64,000 nt of DNA, taken from Aeromonas caviae (GTDB lineage: Bacteria > Pseudomonadota > Gammaproteobacteria > Enterobacterales > Aeromonadaceae). The DNA is taken from contig NZ_CDBK01000034.1 in NCBI RefSeq assembly GCF_000819785.1, forward strand, positions 1 through 64,000. The letters run 5' to 3'. The notes beneath the pieces are model-generated. The model was not told where the DNA came from, did no database searches, and saw nothing but the letters and a program-made list of their open reading frames with translations. Below, piece by piece: positions 49,291 through 59,518 of this stretch. Positions within the stretch are counted from its first letter, which is position 1, and every line of letters begins with the position of its first letter. The translations under genes were made by a program, and so were the position numbers.

Positions 49291-50853
49291 TTATTGCTGA
49301 CCGGCTCTCAGGTGCCGTGGCCGGATCCCCAATGCCAAGAGGACAATGCCATACAGCGCTCCGCCCAGGCAGAGCAGCAGGGTCAACTCCAGGCTGGCCT
49401 TGCCCATGCTCCAGGCCCCCCATTGGGCGAGATCCGGTGACAGATAGGCCAGAAGCCCCCCCATCAAGACCGTTGCCGCCAAGAGCTTGAGGCAGAACAG
49501 CCCGGTGTTGCGGGAAGGGCGATAAACATCCTGCTGATAGAGCCCCTTGAACAGCAGTACGGCATTCAGGGTGCCGGAGCAGGCGGTCGCCAGCGCCAGC
49601 CCGACGTAGCCGAGCGGATAGATGAAAATAAGGTTGCACACCATGTTGGCTACCATGGCCATGATGCCGATACGCACCGGCGTCCTGGTGTCCTGGCGGG
49701 CGTAATAACCGGGGGCCAGTACCTTGATGAGCATCAAGGAAAGCAGCCCCGTAGTGGAGGCCAGCAGGCTGGCACTCGACATGCTCACCTCGTGCAGACC
49801 GAACTCACCGCGCATGAAAAGTACCCGCAGTATGGGCTCGCGCAGCACGGCGATGCCGACCATGGCTGGCAAGCCGAGCAGCATCACCATGCGCACCCCC
49901 CAATCCATGGTGCGAGAGAAATCCGCCGGATCCGCATCCACGTGTTTTCTGGCCAGGGCAGGCAGGATCACCGTGCTGATGGCCACCGCAAAGAGGCCGA
50001 GGGGAAACTCCAGCAACCTGTCCGAGTAATAGAGATAGCTGATGGCACCGGTAGCCAGAAACGAGGCCAGCATGGTGTTGATCAGCAGGTTGATCTGGCT
50101 GACCGACACGCCGAACAGGGCCGGGATCATCAGGGTACGGATCTTCACCACCCCGGGATGGTGCCAACCCCACTTGGGCCAGACCAGCATGTTGAGCTGG
50201 CGCAGAAAAGGATACTGGAACAAAAACTGGACCAGACCGCCGAGGAAGACACCGATCGCCAGGGAGATCTCGGGGCGCTCCATCAAGGGCGCTATCCACC
50301 AGGCCGCTGCAATCATGGTGATGTTGAGGAACACCGGCGTGAAGGAGGACACGGCAAAACGGCCAAAGGTATTGAGAATGGCCCCAGCCATGGCGGTGAA
50401 GGTAATGAACCAGAGATAGGGGAAGGTGATCTTGAGCATCAGACTGGCCAGCTCGAACTTCTCCGCCGCCGGTCCGCCATGCAGCCAGTCCCAGAACCAG
50501 CCCCAACCAAAGAGGGCCGTCAGGACACCGGAACCCAGCACCCCGAGCAAGGTGACCACGGTGACGATGCCACCCAGGGTGCCCGCCACCGCCGCCAGCA
50601 GCTCCCGAACCGCCTGCTCGTCACCATTTTTCTTGTACTCCGTCATCACGGGCACGAAGGCCTGGTTGAATGCCCCTTCGGCAAAGAGACGGCGCAAGAA
50701 GTTGGGAATGCGATTGGCGAAGAAGAAGACGTCTGCGGCCACCCCGGCACCGAGCAAATTGGCGATGACCACATCGCGCACCAAGCCCATCACACGGGAT
50801 GCCAGCGTCATTCCGGACACTATCATGCCGGATTTGATCAATTTCTTACTCAA
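49291..50853 (-). CDS. murJ: Lipid II flippase MurJ
   Basis: MurJ (MviN) flips lipid II across the inner membrane for peptidoglycan synthesis. The 520-residue protein has about 14 TM segments and the MOP-family start SGMIVSGMTLASRVMGLVRDVVIANLLG, followed by DVFFFANRIPNFLRRLFAEGAFNQAFVPV, which is diagnostic. It lies upstream of ribF and divergent from rpsT, as in E. coli. Confidence 0.97.
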   Translation of the reverse strand: MSKKLIKSGMIVSGMTLASRVMGLVRDVVIANLLGAGVAADVFFFANRIPNFLRRLFAEGAFNQAFVPVMTEYKKNGDEQAVRELLAAVAGTLGGIVTVVTLLGVLGSGVLTALFGWGWFWDWLHGGPAAEKFELASLMLKITFPYLWFITFTAMAGAILNTFGRFAVSSFTPVFLNITMIAAAWWIAPLMERPEISLAIGVFLGGLVQFLFQYPFLRQLNMLVWPKWGWHHPGVVKIRTLMIPALFGVSVSQINLLINTMLASFLATGAISYLYYSDRLLEFPLGLFAVAISTVILPALARKHVDADPADFSRTMDWGVRMVMLLGLPAMVGIAVLREPILRVLFMRGEFGLHEVSMSSASLLASTTGLLSLMLIKVLAPGYYARQDTRTPVRIGIMAMVANMVCNLIFIYPLGYVGLALATACSGTLNAVLLFKGLYQQDVYRPSRNTGLFCLKLLAATVLMGGLLAYLSPDLAQWGAWSMGKASLELTLLLCLGGALYGIVLLALGIRPRHLRAGQQ

Positions 50854-50967
50854 GACGAGGCCTCTGGAACTGTCGGAAAGAAAAGAATGCTGTTAGAATC
50901 GGCCGACAGTTTAACCGTCTCCCATCTGACACACCACCGGGGGGCGGTGTTTATTTGCACAAATCAT

Positions 50968-50996
50968 TTGACAATATGTGGTTGGGAAGGCATATT
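50968..50996 (+). promoter_or_regulatory. Promoter of rpsT
   Basis: TTGACA (50968-50973) is a perfect -35, with CATATT (50991-50996, 4 of 6 matches) 17 bp downstream, about 50 bp before the rpsT start. Confidence 0.6.
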
Positions 50997-51044
50997 TCCG
51001 GGCCTTTTCAATACACTCGCTAAGACAGTTTTAGGAGTTTTACC

Positions 51045-51308
51045 TTGGCTAACATCAAATCTGCTAAGAAGCGTGCTCTTCAGTCAGAGAAACGTCGTCA
51101 GCACAACGCCAGCCGTCGTTCCATGACCCGTACCTACCTGAAGAAAGTGATCGCTGCCATCGCCTCTGGTGACAAGGCTGCTGCCACTGCCGCTTTCGCT
51201 GTTGCTCAGCCGATCATGGATCGTATGGCGACCAAAGGCCTGATCCACAAGAACAAAGCTGCTCGTCACAAGAGCCGCCTGTCTGCCCAGATCAAAGCCA
51301 TGGCTTAA
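51045..51308 (+). CDS. rpsT: 30S ribosomal protein S20
   Basis: S20 binds 16S rRNA near helix 44. The 87-residue protein ([18 protein letters not shown] at the start, [15 protein letters not shown] near the end) aligns well with E. coli S20. The start codon is TTG (51045), preceded by AGGAG. E. coli rpsT also starts with UUG, which takes part in translational autorepression, so the same control is likely here. It is divergent from murJ and ends at a strong terminator. Confidence 0.98.
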   Translation: MANIKSAKKRALQSEKRRQHNASRRSMTRTYLKKVIAAIASGDKAAATAAFAVAQPIMDRMATKGLIHKNKAARHKSRLSAQIKAMA

Positions 51309-51331
51309 TCAGCATCCGCTGATGAAAGCTG

Positions 51332-51358
51332 AAAAAACCGGCCTAGTGCCGGTTTTTT
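51332..51358. terminator. rpsT/hlyU bidirectional terminator
   Basis: An 11-bp stem AAAAAACCGGC/GCCGGTTTTTT closes a CTAGT loop. The T-run overlaps the last bases of the convergent ArsR-family gene. Confidence 0.92.
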
Positions 51359-51659
51359 ATTTGGGGTCGCTACAGTACAGTCTGTGCAACAGTCCGATCA
51401 TCTCACGCACTTCATGGCTGCGCAGGGAATAATAGACCGTCTGGGCTTCCTTCCTCGTCGCCACTAGCTCATCCCGGCGCAACACCGCCAGATGCTGCGA
51501 CATGGCTGACTGGCTCAATCCCAATACCTCGTTCAGCTCGCCGACCGACAGCTCCCTATCCAGCAACTGGCACAAGATAAACAGCCGTCGCTCATTGGCC
51601 AATGCCTTGAGCAGGGTGACGGCACGCCCGGCATTCGCTTCCATCTCTTCCAATTGCAT
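51357..51659 (-). CDS. hlyU: HlyU-type ArsR-family transcriptional regulator
   Basis: A 100-residue winged-helix protein of the ArsR/SmtB family, very like Vibrio HlyU along its whole length (KALANERRLFILCQLL, LSVGELNEVLGLSQSAMSQHLAVLRRDELV, TRKEAQTVYY, GLLHRLYC). HlyU activates haemolysin/RTX toxin genes by countering H-NS. Cys30 and Cys96 correspond to the redox-active cysteine pair of HlyU. No metal-site CxC motif is seen. ATG 51659 has GGAGG upstream; an alternative upstream start (51689) is less likely. No toxin gene is adjacent. Confidence 0.85.
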   Translation of the reverse strand: MQLEEMEANAGRAVTLLKALANERRLFILCQLLDRELSVGELNEVLGLSQSAMSQHLAVLRRDELVATRKEAQTVYYSLRSHEVREMIGLLHRLYCSDPK

Positions 51660-51707
51660 CTCACCCTCCTCTTCCAAGACAGGCATCATAGCGCCGTCAC
51701 CGTCGAT

Positions 51708-52640
51708 TTAAAACGAGAGGCTTGCCGGCTGAATGGCCGTGAAATCCTCCTGCCCGGCAAAGAGGAAGGAGAAATCACTCTCGCATACTCGCTTGACCGC
51801 AGGATGTTGGATCATCCGCTCGGCAAAGATGACGTAATACTCCTCCATCAGATCCTGGGTTTCACCTAGCAGCATCACCTCCTCCCCCTCCAGGATCTCT
51901 TCCCGATAGATGGTCGGAGCCATGAAGATGCCCTGGTTGAAGAAGCCGAACGCCTTCATCAGCGCCGCATCATCGAATTCTCCCAGAATACTGGGGGAAA
52001 TCCCCTGCTGCTCGAACCACTGGGTCAGTTGACGACCCATGGCGGTGCGACGGCCCGGGATGAGCAGCTTGCGCTCTTCCAGGCAAGCAGGGAAAGGCTG
52101 GGAGGGCAGAGGCGCCTTGCAGAAGAAACTGACGCCGCATCCCCCCAGACGCTTGGACAGCAACCCGGCATGCTGGCTGGAGTCCACCGGGCAATCAGAG
52201 AGGATCATGTCGAGCTTGTGCTCACTCAACTGCTCCAGGAGCAGTTCATGGGTCGACTCGAAGCAGCGCAGGTGAATGGAACCGTCATTGGGGATCACGG
52301 AGAGCAGTACCCGGCTGGCAAGACGCTTGGAGAGAGCGTCGGCGATGCCCACATCGAACAGGATCTGGCTCTCCTTGCGGTAGTTGACGATATCCAGCAT
52401 CTCGTAGGAGAGGCTGAACATCTTGTCCGCATAGCGAAACACCAGTTGGCCAAGCTCGGTGGCCTCAAGGGAGCGCCCCTTTCTGATCAGCAACTTGCCG
52501 CCAAGACGCTGCTCAAGCAGTTTGATCTGACCGGTCACGGTCTGTGGGGTCAAAAAGAGGGCTTCCGCCGCCTGCGTGACGGAGCCCTTCTTCTGAGTCA
52601 TCCAAAAATAGTAGAGATGGTTGTAGTTAAGGTGTGACAT
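51708..52640 (-). CDS. nhaR: LysR-family regulator NhaR
   Basis: NhaR activates nhaA in response to Na+. The 310-residue protein begins [22 protein letters not shown] and has the N-terminal winged HTH ([29 protein letters not shown]) followed by a LysR effector domain, as in E. coli NhaR. ATG 52640 was chosen by similarity; the frame extends upstream without support. The first 14 bases overlap the end of the preceding small gene, so nhaA, the small gene and nhaR form one operon. Confidence 0.93.
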   Translation of the reverse strand: MSHLNYNHLYYFWMTQKKGSVTQAAEALFLTPQTVTGQIKLLEQRLGGKLLIRKGRSLEATELGQLVFRYADKMFSLSYEMLDIVNYRKESQILFDVGIADALSKRLASRVLLSVIPNDGSIHLRCFESTHELLLEQLSEHKLDMILSDCPVDSSQHAGLLSKRLGGCGVSFFCKAPLPSQPFPACLEERKLLIPGRRTAMGRQLTQWFEQQGISPSILGEFDDAALMKAFGFFNQGIFMAPTIYREEILEGEEVMLLGETQDLMEEYYVIFAERMIQHPAVKRVCESDFSFLFAGQEDFTAIQPASLSF

Positions 52641-53031
52641 CCGATGGGGTTCCCGCACCAGGCGGGCTCCGGTAGCAGCTGAGTTCAACCGCCAGAATGT
52701 CATACATGTCGCTGATCGAGTCAACCTTGTTCGCGTCGAACTGTGCCTGCAGATGGGCCTTGAGACGACCAGCATCCGGCATTCGCTCGGTGCAATAGCG
52801 CTTGTTGGACAGCTTGACTCGCTCGCCGGCACGACTGCTCAGTGCCCGTTCGGCGAAGGTCTCTCCGAACCGGGCTTTTACCTGTGAGTCCCCCAGCATG
52901 AGTGCGCTGTCGACCACCCCGTTGAGATAGGCAGAACAACTTGCCGAGGTGGCATCCCGCTGACAATCAACCAGGCTATTCGCCCAGATTGCAGGGCTCG
53001 CCAGCATGACTAACCATCCTAGTTTTCTCAT
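52627..53031 (-). CDS. Small exported protein between nhaA and nhaR (Rap1a-like?)
   Basis: A 134-residue protein with a signal peptide ([17 protein letters not shown]). The mature part has four cysteines ([32 protein letters not shown]). The [12 protein letters not shown]...LKAHL pattern loosely resembles the Rap1a/Tai immunity-protein fold, but this is uncertain. GGAGGGG precedes the ATG. It overlaps nhaA by four bases (ATGA) and nhaR by 14, so it is translationally tied to both. Its link to sodium homeostasis is unknown. Confidence 0.7.
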   Translation of the reverse strand: MRKLGWLVMLASPAIWANSLVDCQRDATSASCSAYLNGVVDSALMLGDSQVKARFGETFAERALSSRAGERVKLSNKRYCTERMPDAGRLKAHLQAQFDANKVDSISDMYDILAVELSCYRSPPGAGTPSDVTP

Positions 53032-54218
53032 AACCCCTCCGTACTTTGATTCGCCTCCCGATTGGGCAGCGATATCCGCAGGGCGATGTAACCGATCACA
53101 GCCGCGAGTGTGGAACCTGCCAGGATCCCGAGGCGCGAGTAGCTGCCGTAGTCCAGTCCGCCATGCTCGAATGCCAGCGATGCGATAAACATCGACATGG
53201 TAAAGCCGATGCCACACAGAATGCTGACGGCAAAGATCTGTCTGAAGTTCACTCCTTGCGGCAGTTGGGCAATGCCTGATTTCACTGCCAGCCAGCTGAT
53301 GGTGAAAATCCCGAGCGGCTTGCCGACGAAGAGCCCCAGTATGATCCCCATGGGGAGCGGATTGAGCAGAGCCGAGAAGTAGATCCCCTCCAGCGATACC
53401 CCGGCGTTGGCGAAAGCGAACAGTGGCAGGATCAGGAAGGCGCTCCAGGGGTGCAGCACATGCTCCAGATGCTTGAGTGGCGATGCGTAACGCTTGCCGT
53501 TGAGGGGGATCATGAAGCCCACGATGACCCCCGCCAGGGTCGCATGGACACCGGACTTGAGCACGGCAACCCAGAGCACCAGGCCGACCAGCATATAGAG
53601 TCCAATCCTGTCCTCACCACGGCGATTCATCCAGAGCAAGGCCAGGGTGGCCACCACACCTATCGCCAGCGCAGTCAGCGACAGTTGCTGGGTGTAGAAG
53701 AGGGCAATGATGATGATGACCCCCAGATCGTCCATGATAGCCAGCGCCAGCAAGAAGACCTTGAGGCTGGTCGGTACCCGCTTGCCCAGCAGCGCCATGA
53801 CCCCGAGAGCGAAGGCGATGTCGGTTGCGGCCGGAATCGCCCAGCCAGCACGGGTAGCCTCGTCCCCGTAGTTGAAGAAGCTATAGATGAGTGCCGGTGC
53901 CAACATGCCCCCCACGGCAGCAATGGCCGGGAAGGTTGCCTGCACCCGGGAGGAAAGCGCTCCCTCCAGCATCTCTCGCTTCACCTCGAGACCCACCAGC
54001 AGGAAGAAGATCGCCATGAAGCCATCATTGATCCAGAGCAGCAGCGGCTTGTTGATATCGAGCGCCGCGATGCGAACCTGCACCTCGGTATTGAGGAAGC
54101 TCTGATAGTGTTGCGCCAGTGCCGAATTGGCCAGGCCGATGGCAAGCAGGGCGGCCAGGATCAGAATGATCCCGGAAGCGGACTCCAGTTTGAGAAAACG
54201 CTTGAATACATCGCTCAT
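53028..54218 (-). CDS. nhaA: Na+/H+ antiporter NhaA
   Basis: An inner-membrane Na+/H+ antiporter for sodium and alkaline-pH tolerance. The 396-residue protein has 12 TM segments and the family hallmarks: [32 protein letters not shown] and [14 protein letters not shown], with the adjacent ion-binding aspartates. It is first of the operon with the small exported protein gene and nhaR. Confidence 0.97.
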   Translation of the reverse strand: MSDVFKRFLKLESASGIILILAALLAIGLANSALAQHYQSFLNTEVQVRIAALDINKPLLLWINDGFMAIFFLLVGLEVKREMLEGALSSRVQATFPAIAAVGGMLAPALIYSFFNYGDEATRAGWAIPAATDIAFALGVMALLGKRVPTSLKVFLLALAIMDDLGVIIIIALFYTQQLSLTALAIGVVATLALLWMNRRGEDRIGLYMLVGLVLWVAVLKSGVHATLAGVIVGFMIPLNGKRYASPLKHLEHVLHPWSAFLILPLFAFANAGVSLEGIYFSALLNPLPMGIILGLFVGKPLGIFTISWLAVKSGIAQLPQGVNFRQIFAVSILCGIGFTMSMFIASLAFEHGGLDYGSYSRLGILAGSTLAAVIGYIALRISLPNREANQSTEGL

Positions 54219-54408
54219 ATCTAACTACCCATAAAATTGCATCTTTTCAGTCTAGGGCTCGAGTAGCTCAATGAAAAATCGTTTCTTACGGCTGATAACA
54301 ACGAAAAAACCGAAAGCAAAACGAATAATGCCTGCTATAAGCAGGTTATCTCCCCTTTTCAGGAGCCGCCTCCCAGCCCGAAAATTGCATATTAATTCAC
54401 AAAAATGC

Positions 54409-54430
54409 AAAAAGGCGCCCGCAGGCGCCT
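54409..54430 (-). terminator. thyA terminator
   Basis: The stem AGGCGCC/GGCGCCT has a CGCA loop and, on the minus strand, runs into TTTTT. The rest of the nhaA-thyA gap (54219-54495) is AT-rich and probably holds the nhaA promoter; no gene is seen. Confidence 0.8.
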
Positions 54431-54495
54431 CTAATAGCTGAGTGTAGATTCATCGTCACCTGAGAGACGGGGCTCGCCCCGTACTCATAACCTAC

Positions 54496-55290
54496 TCAAA
54501 TGGCGACAGGCGCCTTGATCCCAGGATGGGGATCATAGCCCTGGATCTCGAAATCCTCGAATCTGTAATCGAAGATGGAGTCAGGTTTGCGCTTGATCAC
54601 CAGTTGCGGCAAAGGGCGCGGCTCGCGGGTGAGTTGCAGTGCCGTCTGCTCCATGTGGTTGGAGTAGAGGTGCACGTCGCCGCCGGTCCAGACAAAGTCC
54701 CCCACTTCCAGATCGCACTGCTGCGCCATCATGTGGGTCAGCAGCGCATAGCTGGCAATGTTGAACGGCAGGCCAAGGAAGACATCACAACTGCGCTGGT
54801 AGAGCTGGCAGGAGAGCTTGCCATCCGCCACATAGAACTGGAAGAAGGCGTGGCAGGGTGCCAACGCCATTTTGTCCAGCTCGCCCACGTTCCAGGCGGA
54901 GACGATGATGCGGCGGGAATCCGGGTTGTGCTGGATGTCATCCACCGCCTTCTGGATCTGGTCGATGACAGACCCATCGGCCGCCGGCCAGGAGCGCCAC
55001 TGGGCACCATAGACAGGCCCCAGATCACCGTGCTCGTCGGCCCACTCGTCCCAGATGCTGACACCGTGCTCTTTCAGATAGGCGGTGTTGGTATCGCCGT
55101 TGAGGAACCAGAGCAGCTCGTGAATGATGGAGCGCAGGTGGCACTTCTTGGTGGTCACCAGCGGGAATCCTTCCGCCAGATTGAAGCGCATCTGATGACC
55201 GAACAGGGAGACGGTCCCGGTCCCGGTGCGATCGGATTTGACGGTCCCTTCATCCAGAATTTTCTGCATCAGGTCGAGATAGGCACGCAT
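54496..55290 (-). CDS. thyA: Thymidylate synthase
   Basis: ThyA methylates dUMP to dTMP using methylene-tetrahydrofolate. The 264-residue length is exactly that of E. coli ThyA. The catalytic cysteine is in [12 protein letters not shown], with [20 protein letters not shown] and the C-terminal KAPVAI. The start shares a base with the lgt stop, so they are co-transcribed, as in E. coli. Confidence 0.98.
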   Translation of the reverse strand: MRAYLDLMQKILDEGTVKSDRTGTGTVSLFGHQMRFNLAEGFPLVTTKKCHLRSIIHELLWFLNGDTNTAYLKEHGVSIWDEWADEHGDLGPVYGAQWRSWPAADGSVIDQIQKAVDDIQHNPDSRRIIVSAWNVGELDKMALAPCHAFFQFYVADGKLSCQLYQRSCDVFLGLPFNIASYALLTHMMAQQCDLEVGDFVWTGGDVHLYSNHMEQTALQLTREPRPLPQLVIKRKPDSIFDYRFEDFEIQGYDPHPGIKAPVAI

Positions 55291-56114
55291 TACTTCGCCT
55301 CCTTGGGTGCATTGCCGAACAGACGGGGCTGCTTATAGGCGGCCCAGACCATGAGCGCACCCGCCACTATCATCGGGGTAGAGAGGATCTGGCCCATGCT
55401 GATCTCGTTGAAGTAGAGACCCAGCTGGCTGTCAGGCTGACGAACAAACTCCACCAGGAAGCGGAACAGACCGTAGAAGAGCAGGAACATCCCGGAAATG
55501 GCGCCACGGGGTGGGTGCTTGCGCCAGAACAGGTTCAGGATGATGAAGAGCACCACCCCTTCCAGCGCGAACTGGTAAAGCTGGGACGGGTGACGCGGCT
55601 CGGGGCCAGCCTCGGGGAAGATGATGGCCCAGGGGACATCGGTCACCCGACCCCACAGCTCGCCGTTCATGAAGTTGCCGATGCGGCCAACACCGAGGCC
55701 AAACGGAATCAGCGGCGCCACGAAATCCGCCACGGTGAAGAAGTGGCGCTGGGTTTTGTGGGCAAACCAGATCATGGCGGTGATCACCCCGATGAGGCCA
55801 CCGTGGAACGACATGCCACCGGTCCATATCTTGAACAGATAGGTCGGGTCTGCGAGGAAGAGATCGAAGTTATAGAACAGCACGTAACCGATGCGCCCTC
55901 CCAGGATCACCCCGAGGAAGCCGTAGAACAGCAGATCCGAGACCTCGTTGCGGGTCCAGCCGCTGTTGGGTGCATCGGCACGGCGACCAGCCAGCCACAT
56001 GGCGAAGGCAAAACCGAACAGGTACATGAGACCATACCAGCGTACCGATAATGGTCCCAAACTGAATGCTACGGGATCAATCTGCGAGAAAACCCAATAT
56101 CCGTCGTGCTGCAT
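55290..56114 (-). CDS. lgt: Phosphatidylglycerol-prolipoprotein diacylglyceryl transferase
   Basis: Lgt adds diacylglycerol to the lipobox cysteine of prolipoproteins. The 274-residue membrane protein has the Lgt signature [14 protein letters not shown] plus SVRWYGLMY and [16 protein letters not shown] 56114 (MQHDGYW) was chosen over an in-frame TTG at 56126. It lies 66 bp behind ptsP and overlaps thyA. Confidence 0.97.
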   Translation of the reverse strand: MQHDGYWVFSQIDPVAFSLGPLSVRWYGLMYLFGFAFAMWLAGRRADAPNSGWTRNEVSDLLFYGFLGVILGGRIGYVLFYNFDLFLADPTYLFKIWTGGMSFHGGLIGVITAMIWFAHKTQRHFFTVADFVAPLIPFGLGVGRIGNFMNGELWGRVTDVPWAIIFPEAGPEPRHPSQLYQFALEGVVLFIILNLFWRKHPPRGAISGMFLLFYGLFRFLVEFVRQPDSQLGLYFNEISMGQILSTPMIVAGALMVWAAYKQPRLFGNAPKEAK

Positions 56115-56180
56115 AGGCGGCCCCAATCATAAGAAAAGCCGCATTCTCCGATCATTCTTACGCAGTAACAAGACGGAATA

Positions 56181-58460
56181 TCAATCGGGCAGCCTGACCT
56201 TGTGCCCAGCCCGCAGCAATCCGCCCAGACCGTGCTCTTCCAGATAGCGGGCAAACAGGCCGCGCAGCACATGGGGGTTGTCGTGTTTGAGGCCATCGCT
56301 CATCAGGGCCGTGAGCTCGTCAAGGTGGGACTGGCGCAGCACGTACTTGATGCGGGAGATGTTGTGGGTATTCATGCTGAAACGACGATAGCCCATGGCC
56401 AGCAGCAGCAGCACTCCGACCGGATCGCCAGCCAGCTCGCCACAAACAGAGACCGGCTTGTGATAGCGCTGAGAGGCATCGACCAACAGTTGCAAAGCAC
56501 GGATCACCGCGGGATGGAAGGCATCGTAGATGCTGGCGACACGGGCATTGTTGCGATCCACCGCCAGCAGGTACTGAGTCAGGTCGTTGCTGCCCACCGA
56601 CCAGAAGTCGATGAGCGGCGCCATCTCCGGCAGGATGTACAGCGCGGAGGGGACTTCGATCATCACTCCGAGACTGGGGTAGCGGATCACCGCATCGCGG
56701 CTGGCCGCTTCTTCCGACACCTCGCGCCACGCCTGATCCAGCAGACGACGGGAGGCCTTGATTTCACTGACGCTGCTGATCATCGGCAGCATGATGGCCA
56801 GATTGTCCAGCCCTTCGCTGGCCCGCAACATGGCCTTGAGCTGAACCAGGAAGAGCTCGGGGTGATCCAGGGTGAGCCGGATCCCCCGCCAACCAAGGAA
56901 GGGATTTTCCTCCACGATGGGGAAATAGGGCAGTTGCTTGTCCCCCCCCACATCCAGAGTCCGCATGCAAACCGGGCGATCCCGATAGGTTTCCAGGATC
57001 CCGCGATAGCGGGCAGTCTGCTCCCACTCCGAAGGGAAGCTGTCCTGCAGCATGAAGGGGATCTCGGTGCGATAGAGCCCGACCCCGTCCGCCAGATGAT
57101 TGAGGGAGATCTCGGTATCCGCACTCAGCCCTGCGTTGAGCAGCAGAGAGACCTTGGTGCCGTCGGCGGTCTCGGAGGGCTGGTTGTCGACGCTGCGCAC
57201 CAGGGTGTCGAGTGCCCGCTCCTCACTCAGCAGTTGCCGGTACTCGGTCAGGATCACCTGGTTGGGTTCGATGAAGAGATCGCCGCTGTAGCCATCGATG
57301 ACCAGAGTGCGACCGCCGATATCACCGAGGGGCAGATCCACCCCCATGATGGCCGCCACCCCCATGGCACGGGCCAGGATGGCGGCATGGGAGTTGGTTC
57401 CCCCCTTGAGGGACACCACGCCGCTCAGAAACTCCCGCGGGATCTCGGCGAGTATGGTGGCGGTCACCTCGTCGGCGACCAGCACCACCGGCTCGCCGAT
57501 GGTGAGCTGCTCGGGTTCGTCCTGCACCAGCCGGCTGATGAGCCGCTGGGCGATGTCTTTCACATCGGTGGAGCGCTCCCGCAGGTAGGGATCCTTCATC
57601 CCCTTGAACTGCTCTATCAGCCGATCGCTGATGAGCTTGACCGCGGAGATGGCGGTCCAGTGCTCCTTGCTGACCTTGTTGCGGATCGGCTTGATGTAGC
57701 CGGGATCGTTCAGCAGGTGCAGATAGATGTCGAAAATGGCGACCGAATCCTGGCTGTAGCTCTCGCGAAAGCGCAGCGCCAGGCTCTCCAGATCATGGCG
57801 CACTTCCTCCACCGCCAGCTCGAGACGGGCAAGCTGCTTGGCATGATCCTCATCCTTGCGCGGCGTGATGGTATTGAGCGCCTTGCGCGGACGCCACACC
57901 CAGGCCTTGGCGATGGCGATGCCACTCGCCCCGGCAATACCGCGCAGCGGCTTGCTCCAGTCGGTCTTCTGCAGCCACCCCTTGGCCTGGGCCTGGGCGA
58001 TGCGGGCAGCCAGCTGAGCTGCCAGGGTGACCATGAAGGACTCCTCCCCCTCATCGAAGAGGCGGCTCTCCTTCTGCTGCACGACCAGAATCCCCACCAC
58101 CTGACGCTGATGCATGATGGGAGCGCCGAGGAAGGAGCGAAACGCCTCTTCCGCCACATCGGGCAGGAACTTGAAACTGGGGTGAGAGGGGGCATCGGCC
58201 AGGTTGATCAGCTCTTCACGCTGACCCACCAGGCCGACGATACCCTGCTCGAACGGCAGGGTGGCCTTGCCCACGGCCGATTCGGCCAGACCATCGGTCG
58301 CAGCCAGTCGATAGCGGCGCATGTCCGGCTCGGCTACATAGACGGAGCAGCAGTCCACCGTCATGGCGAGCCGGGTCTGGCTCACCAATGCTTGCAAGGC
58401 CTGTTCGAGGGTGTTGGCCTCGGCCATGCTTTCCACGATGCGTCTGAGTTCCGTCAGCAA
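56181..58460 (-). CDS. ptsP: Phosphoenolpyruvate-protein phosphotransferase PtsP (EI-Ntr)
   Basis: PtsP is enzyme I of the nitrogen PTS and passes phosphate from PEP to NPr. The 759-residue protein has an N-terminal GAF domain (about 1-155), the phospho-histidine domain with GGTNSHAAILARAMG, and a PEP-binding TIM barrel with GVGLYRTEIPFM and GSNDLTQYLLAVDR. The start appears to be TTG (58460), because MLTELRRIVE matches E. coli PtsP and GGAG lies upstream. It follows rppH by 13 bp. Confidence 0.96.
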   Translation of the reverse strand: MLTELRRIVESMAEANTLEQALQALVSQTRLAMTVDCCSVYVAEPDMRRYRLAATDGLAESAVGKATLPFEQGIVGLVGQREELINLADAPSHPSFKFLPDVAEEAFRSFLGAPIMHQRQVVGILVVQQKESRLFDEGEESFMVTLAAQLAARIAQAQAKGWLQKTDWSKPLRGIAGASGIAIAKAWVWRPRKALNTITPRKDEDHAKQLARLELAVEEVRHDLESLALRFRESYSQDSVAIFDIYLHLLNDPGYIKPIRNKVSKEHWTAISAVKLISDRLIEQFKGMKDPYLRERSTDVKDIAQRLISRLVQDEPEQLTIGEPVVLVADEVTATILAEIPREFLSGVVSLKGGTNSHAAILARAMGVAAIMGVDLPLGDIGGRTLVIDGYSGDLFIEPNQVILTEYRQLLSEERALDTLVRSVDNQPSETADGTKVSLLLNAGLSADTEISLNHLADGVGLYRTEIPFMLQDSFPSEWEQTARYRGILETYRDRPVCMRTLDVGGDKQLPYFPIVEENPFLGWRGIRLTLDHPELFLVQLKAMLRASEGLDNLAIMLPMISSVSEIKASRRLLDQAWREVSEEAASRDAVIRYPSLGVMIEVPSALYILPEMAPLIDFWSVGSNDLTQYLLAVDRNNARVASIYDAFHPAVIRALQLLVDASQRYHKPVSVCGELAGDPVGVLLLLAMGYRRFSMNTHNISRIKYVLRQSHLDELTALMSDGLKHDNPHVLRGLFARYLEEHGLGGLLRAGHKVRLPD

Positions 58461-58473
58461 CTAGTTGTGCTCC

Positions 58474-59001
58474 TTAACGCGAGCGGTTGCGCCGCCCATC
58501 TTTTCGGTTCGCCTGCACCACGGGGACTGGCATGGCCAGCGGGGCAAACTCCTTCATCACCCGGCGGTAAACCTCCCGCTTGAAGGAGACGACCTGACGA
58601 ACCGGGTACCAGAAGCTGACCCAACGCCAATCATCAAATTCCGGGTGACCATGACAGCCAAACTGGATCCTGGACTCTTTGCCAGGATCGAGCTGCAACA
58701 AAAACCATTTCTGCTTCTGGCCAATACAGACCGGTGAACTGTCCCAGCGGACGAGTCGTTTGGGTAAGCGATACTTCAGCCAGTTGCGACTGGTCGCCAG
58801 TATGGTCACATCGTCCTGCTTGAGGCCTATCTCCTCATACAGCTCACGATACATGGCCTGCTCCGGCGATTCACCATCATCAACCCCCCCCTGCGGAAAC
58901 TGCCAGGAGTGCTGCCCATAGCGCTTAGCCCACAATACTTGTCCGTCACGGTTACAGATCACGATGCCGACATTGGGACGAAATCCGTCACCATCTATCA
59001 C
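58474..59001 (-). CDS. rppH: RNA pyrophosphohydrolase RppH
   Basis: A Nudix enzyme that removes pyrophosphate from mRNA 5' ends and so starts decay. The 175-residue protein begins [17 protein letters not shown] and has the Nudix box ([20 protein letters not shown]) and the [21 protein letters not shown] segment of RppH. The start codon is GTG (59001) with AAGGTG upstream. It heads the rppH-ptsP-lgt-thyA operon. Confidence 0.97.
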   Translation of the reverse strand: MIDGDGFRPNVGIVICNRDGQVLWAKRYGQHSWQFPQGGVDDGESPEQAMYRELYEEIGLKQDDVTILATSRNWLKYRLPKRLVRWDSSPVCIGQKQKWFLLQLDPGKESRIQFGCHGHPEFDDWRWVSFWYPVRQVVSFKREVYRRVMKEFAPLAMPVPVVQANRKDGRRNRSR

Positions 59002-59161
59002 GTGATCACCTTATAAAGGCTGAATCTATAACGAGATTGTTCCACATTCACCCCGTGGCGGCAAACAGGGACTGTCATCTTCCATTCATGAATAACTTGG
59101 CATTTCAAGCAAAGTTATAAACAAATTGAAGGTTCATGCTAGGCAAGTTGCCCACCCAGAC

Positions 59162-59170
59162 TGTGCATAA
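59162..59170 (-). promoter_or_regulatory. DnaA box (one mismatch)
   Basis: TGTGCATAA reads TTATGCACA on the minus strand, which fits the relaxed DnaA consensus TTATnCACA. Confidence 0.6.
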
Positions 59171-59380
59171 ACCTGTGATCAAGCAGGTATATACAGTAGT
59201 TTTATACTGTGGCATTGCACGGAAGCATATCATACCCGATTCACTTAAAAACAAAATATACATTTAAATACATAAGGTTATAGTTTAATTGCTGGATCAA
59301 GATCCATGTCTTTTGCCTAAGAGGATCCAGCCTGTCAATTGTGAACAAGTTCGACTGCTCAAAGATCCACCAAGACGGAT

Positions 59381-59389
59381 TTATCCACA
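59381..59389 (+). promoter_or_regulatory. DnaA box (perfect)
   Basis: TTATCCACA, the high-affinity DnaA box, lies about 100 bp from the core cluster at 59486-59518. Confidence 0.8.
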
Positions 59390-59485
59390 GATATGGCGCA
59401 TTATCTGCACCGAAATGGCGCTGAAAATCGGCGTACTCTCACATTTATTTCTGGTGCCACACTTCCTTTCACCACTTTACGCCAG

Positions 59486-59518
59486 TTATCCAAGATTTCT
59501 GTGGATAACTGTGTGCAA
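59486..59518. promoter_or_regulatory. Core cluster of DnaA boxes (DARS2 core candidate)
   Basis: Three box-like elements sit within 33 bases. TTATCCAAG (59486-59494, plus strand, 7 of 9) faces TGTGGATAA (59500-59508, minus strand, perfect) across 5 bases. TGTGTGCAA (59510-59518, minus strand) follows after one base. Three close boxes in mixed orientation are the known layout of DARS cores, where DnaA releases ADP. Confidence 0.7.

Noticed and set aside
45935..58583. Long antisense ORFs opposite ileS and ptsP (45935-48154, 56202-58583)
   Set aside because: They lie opposite highly conserved genes and show no domain; shadows.
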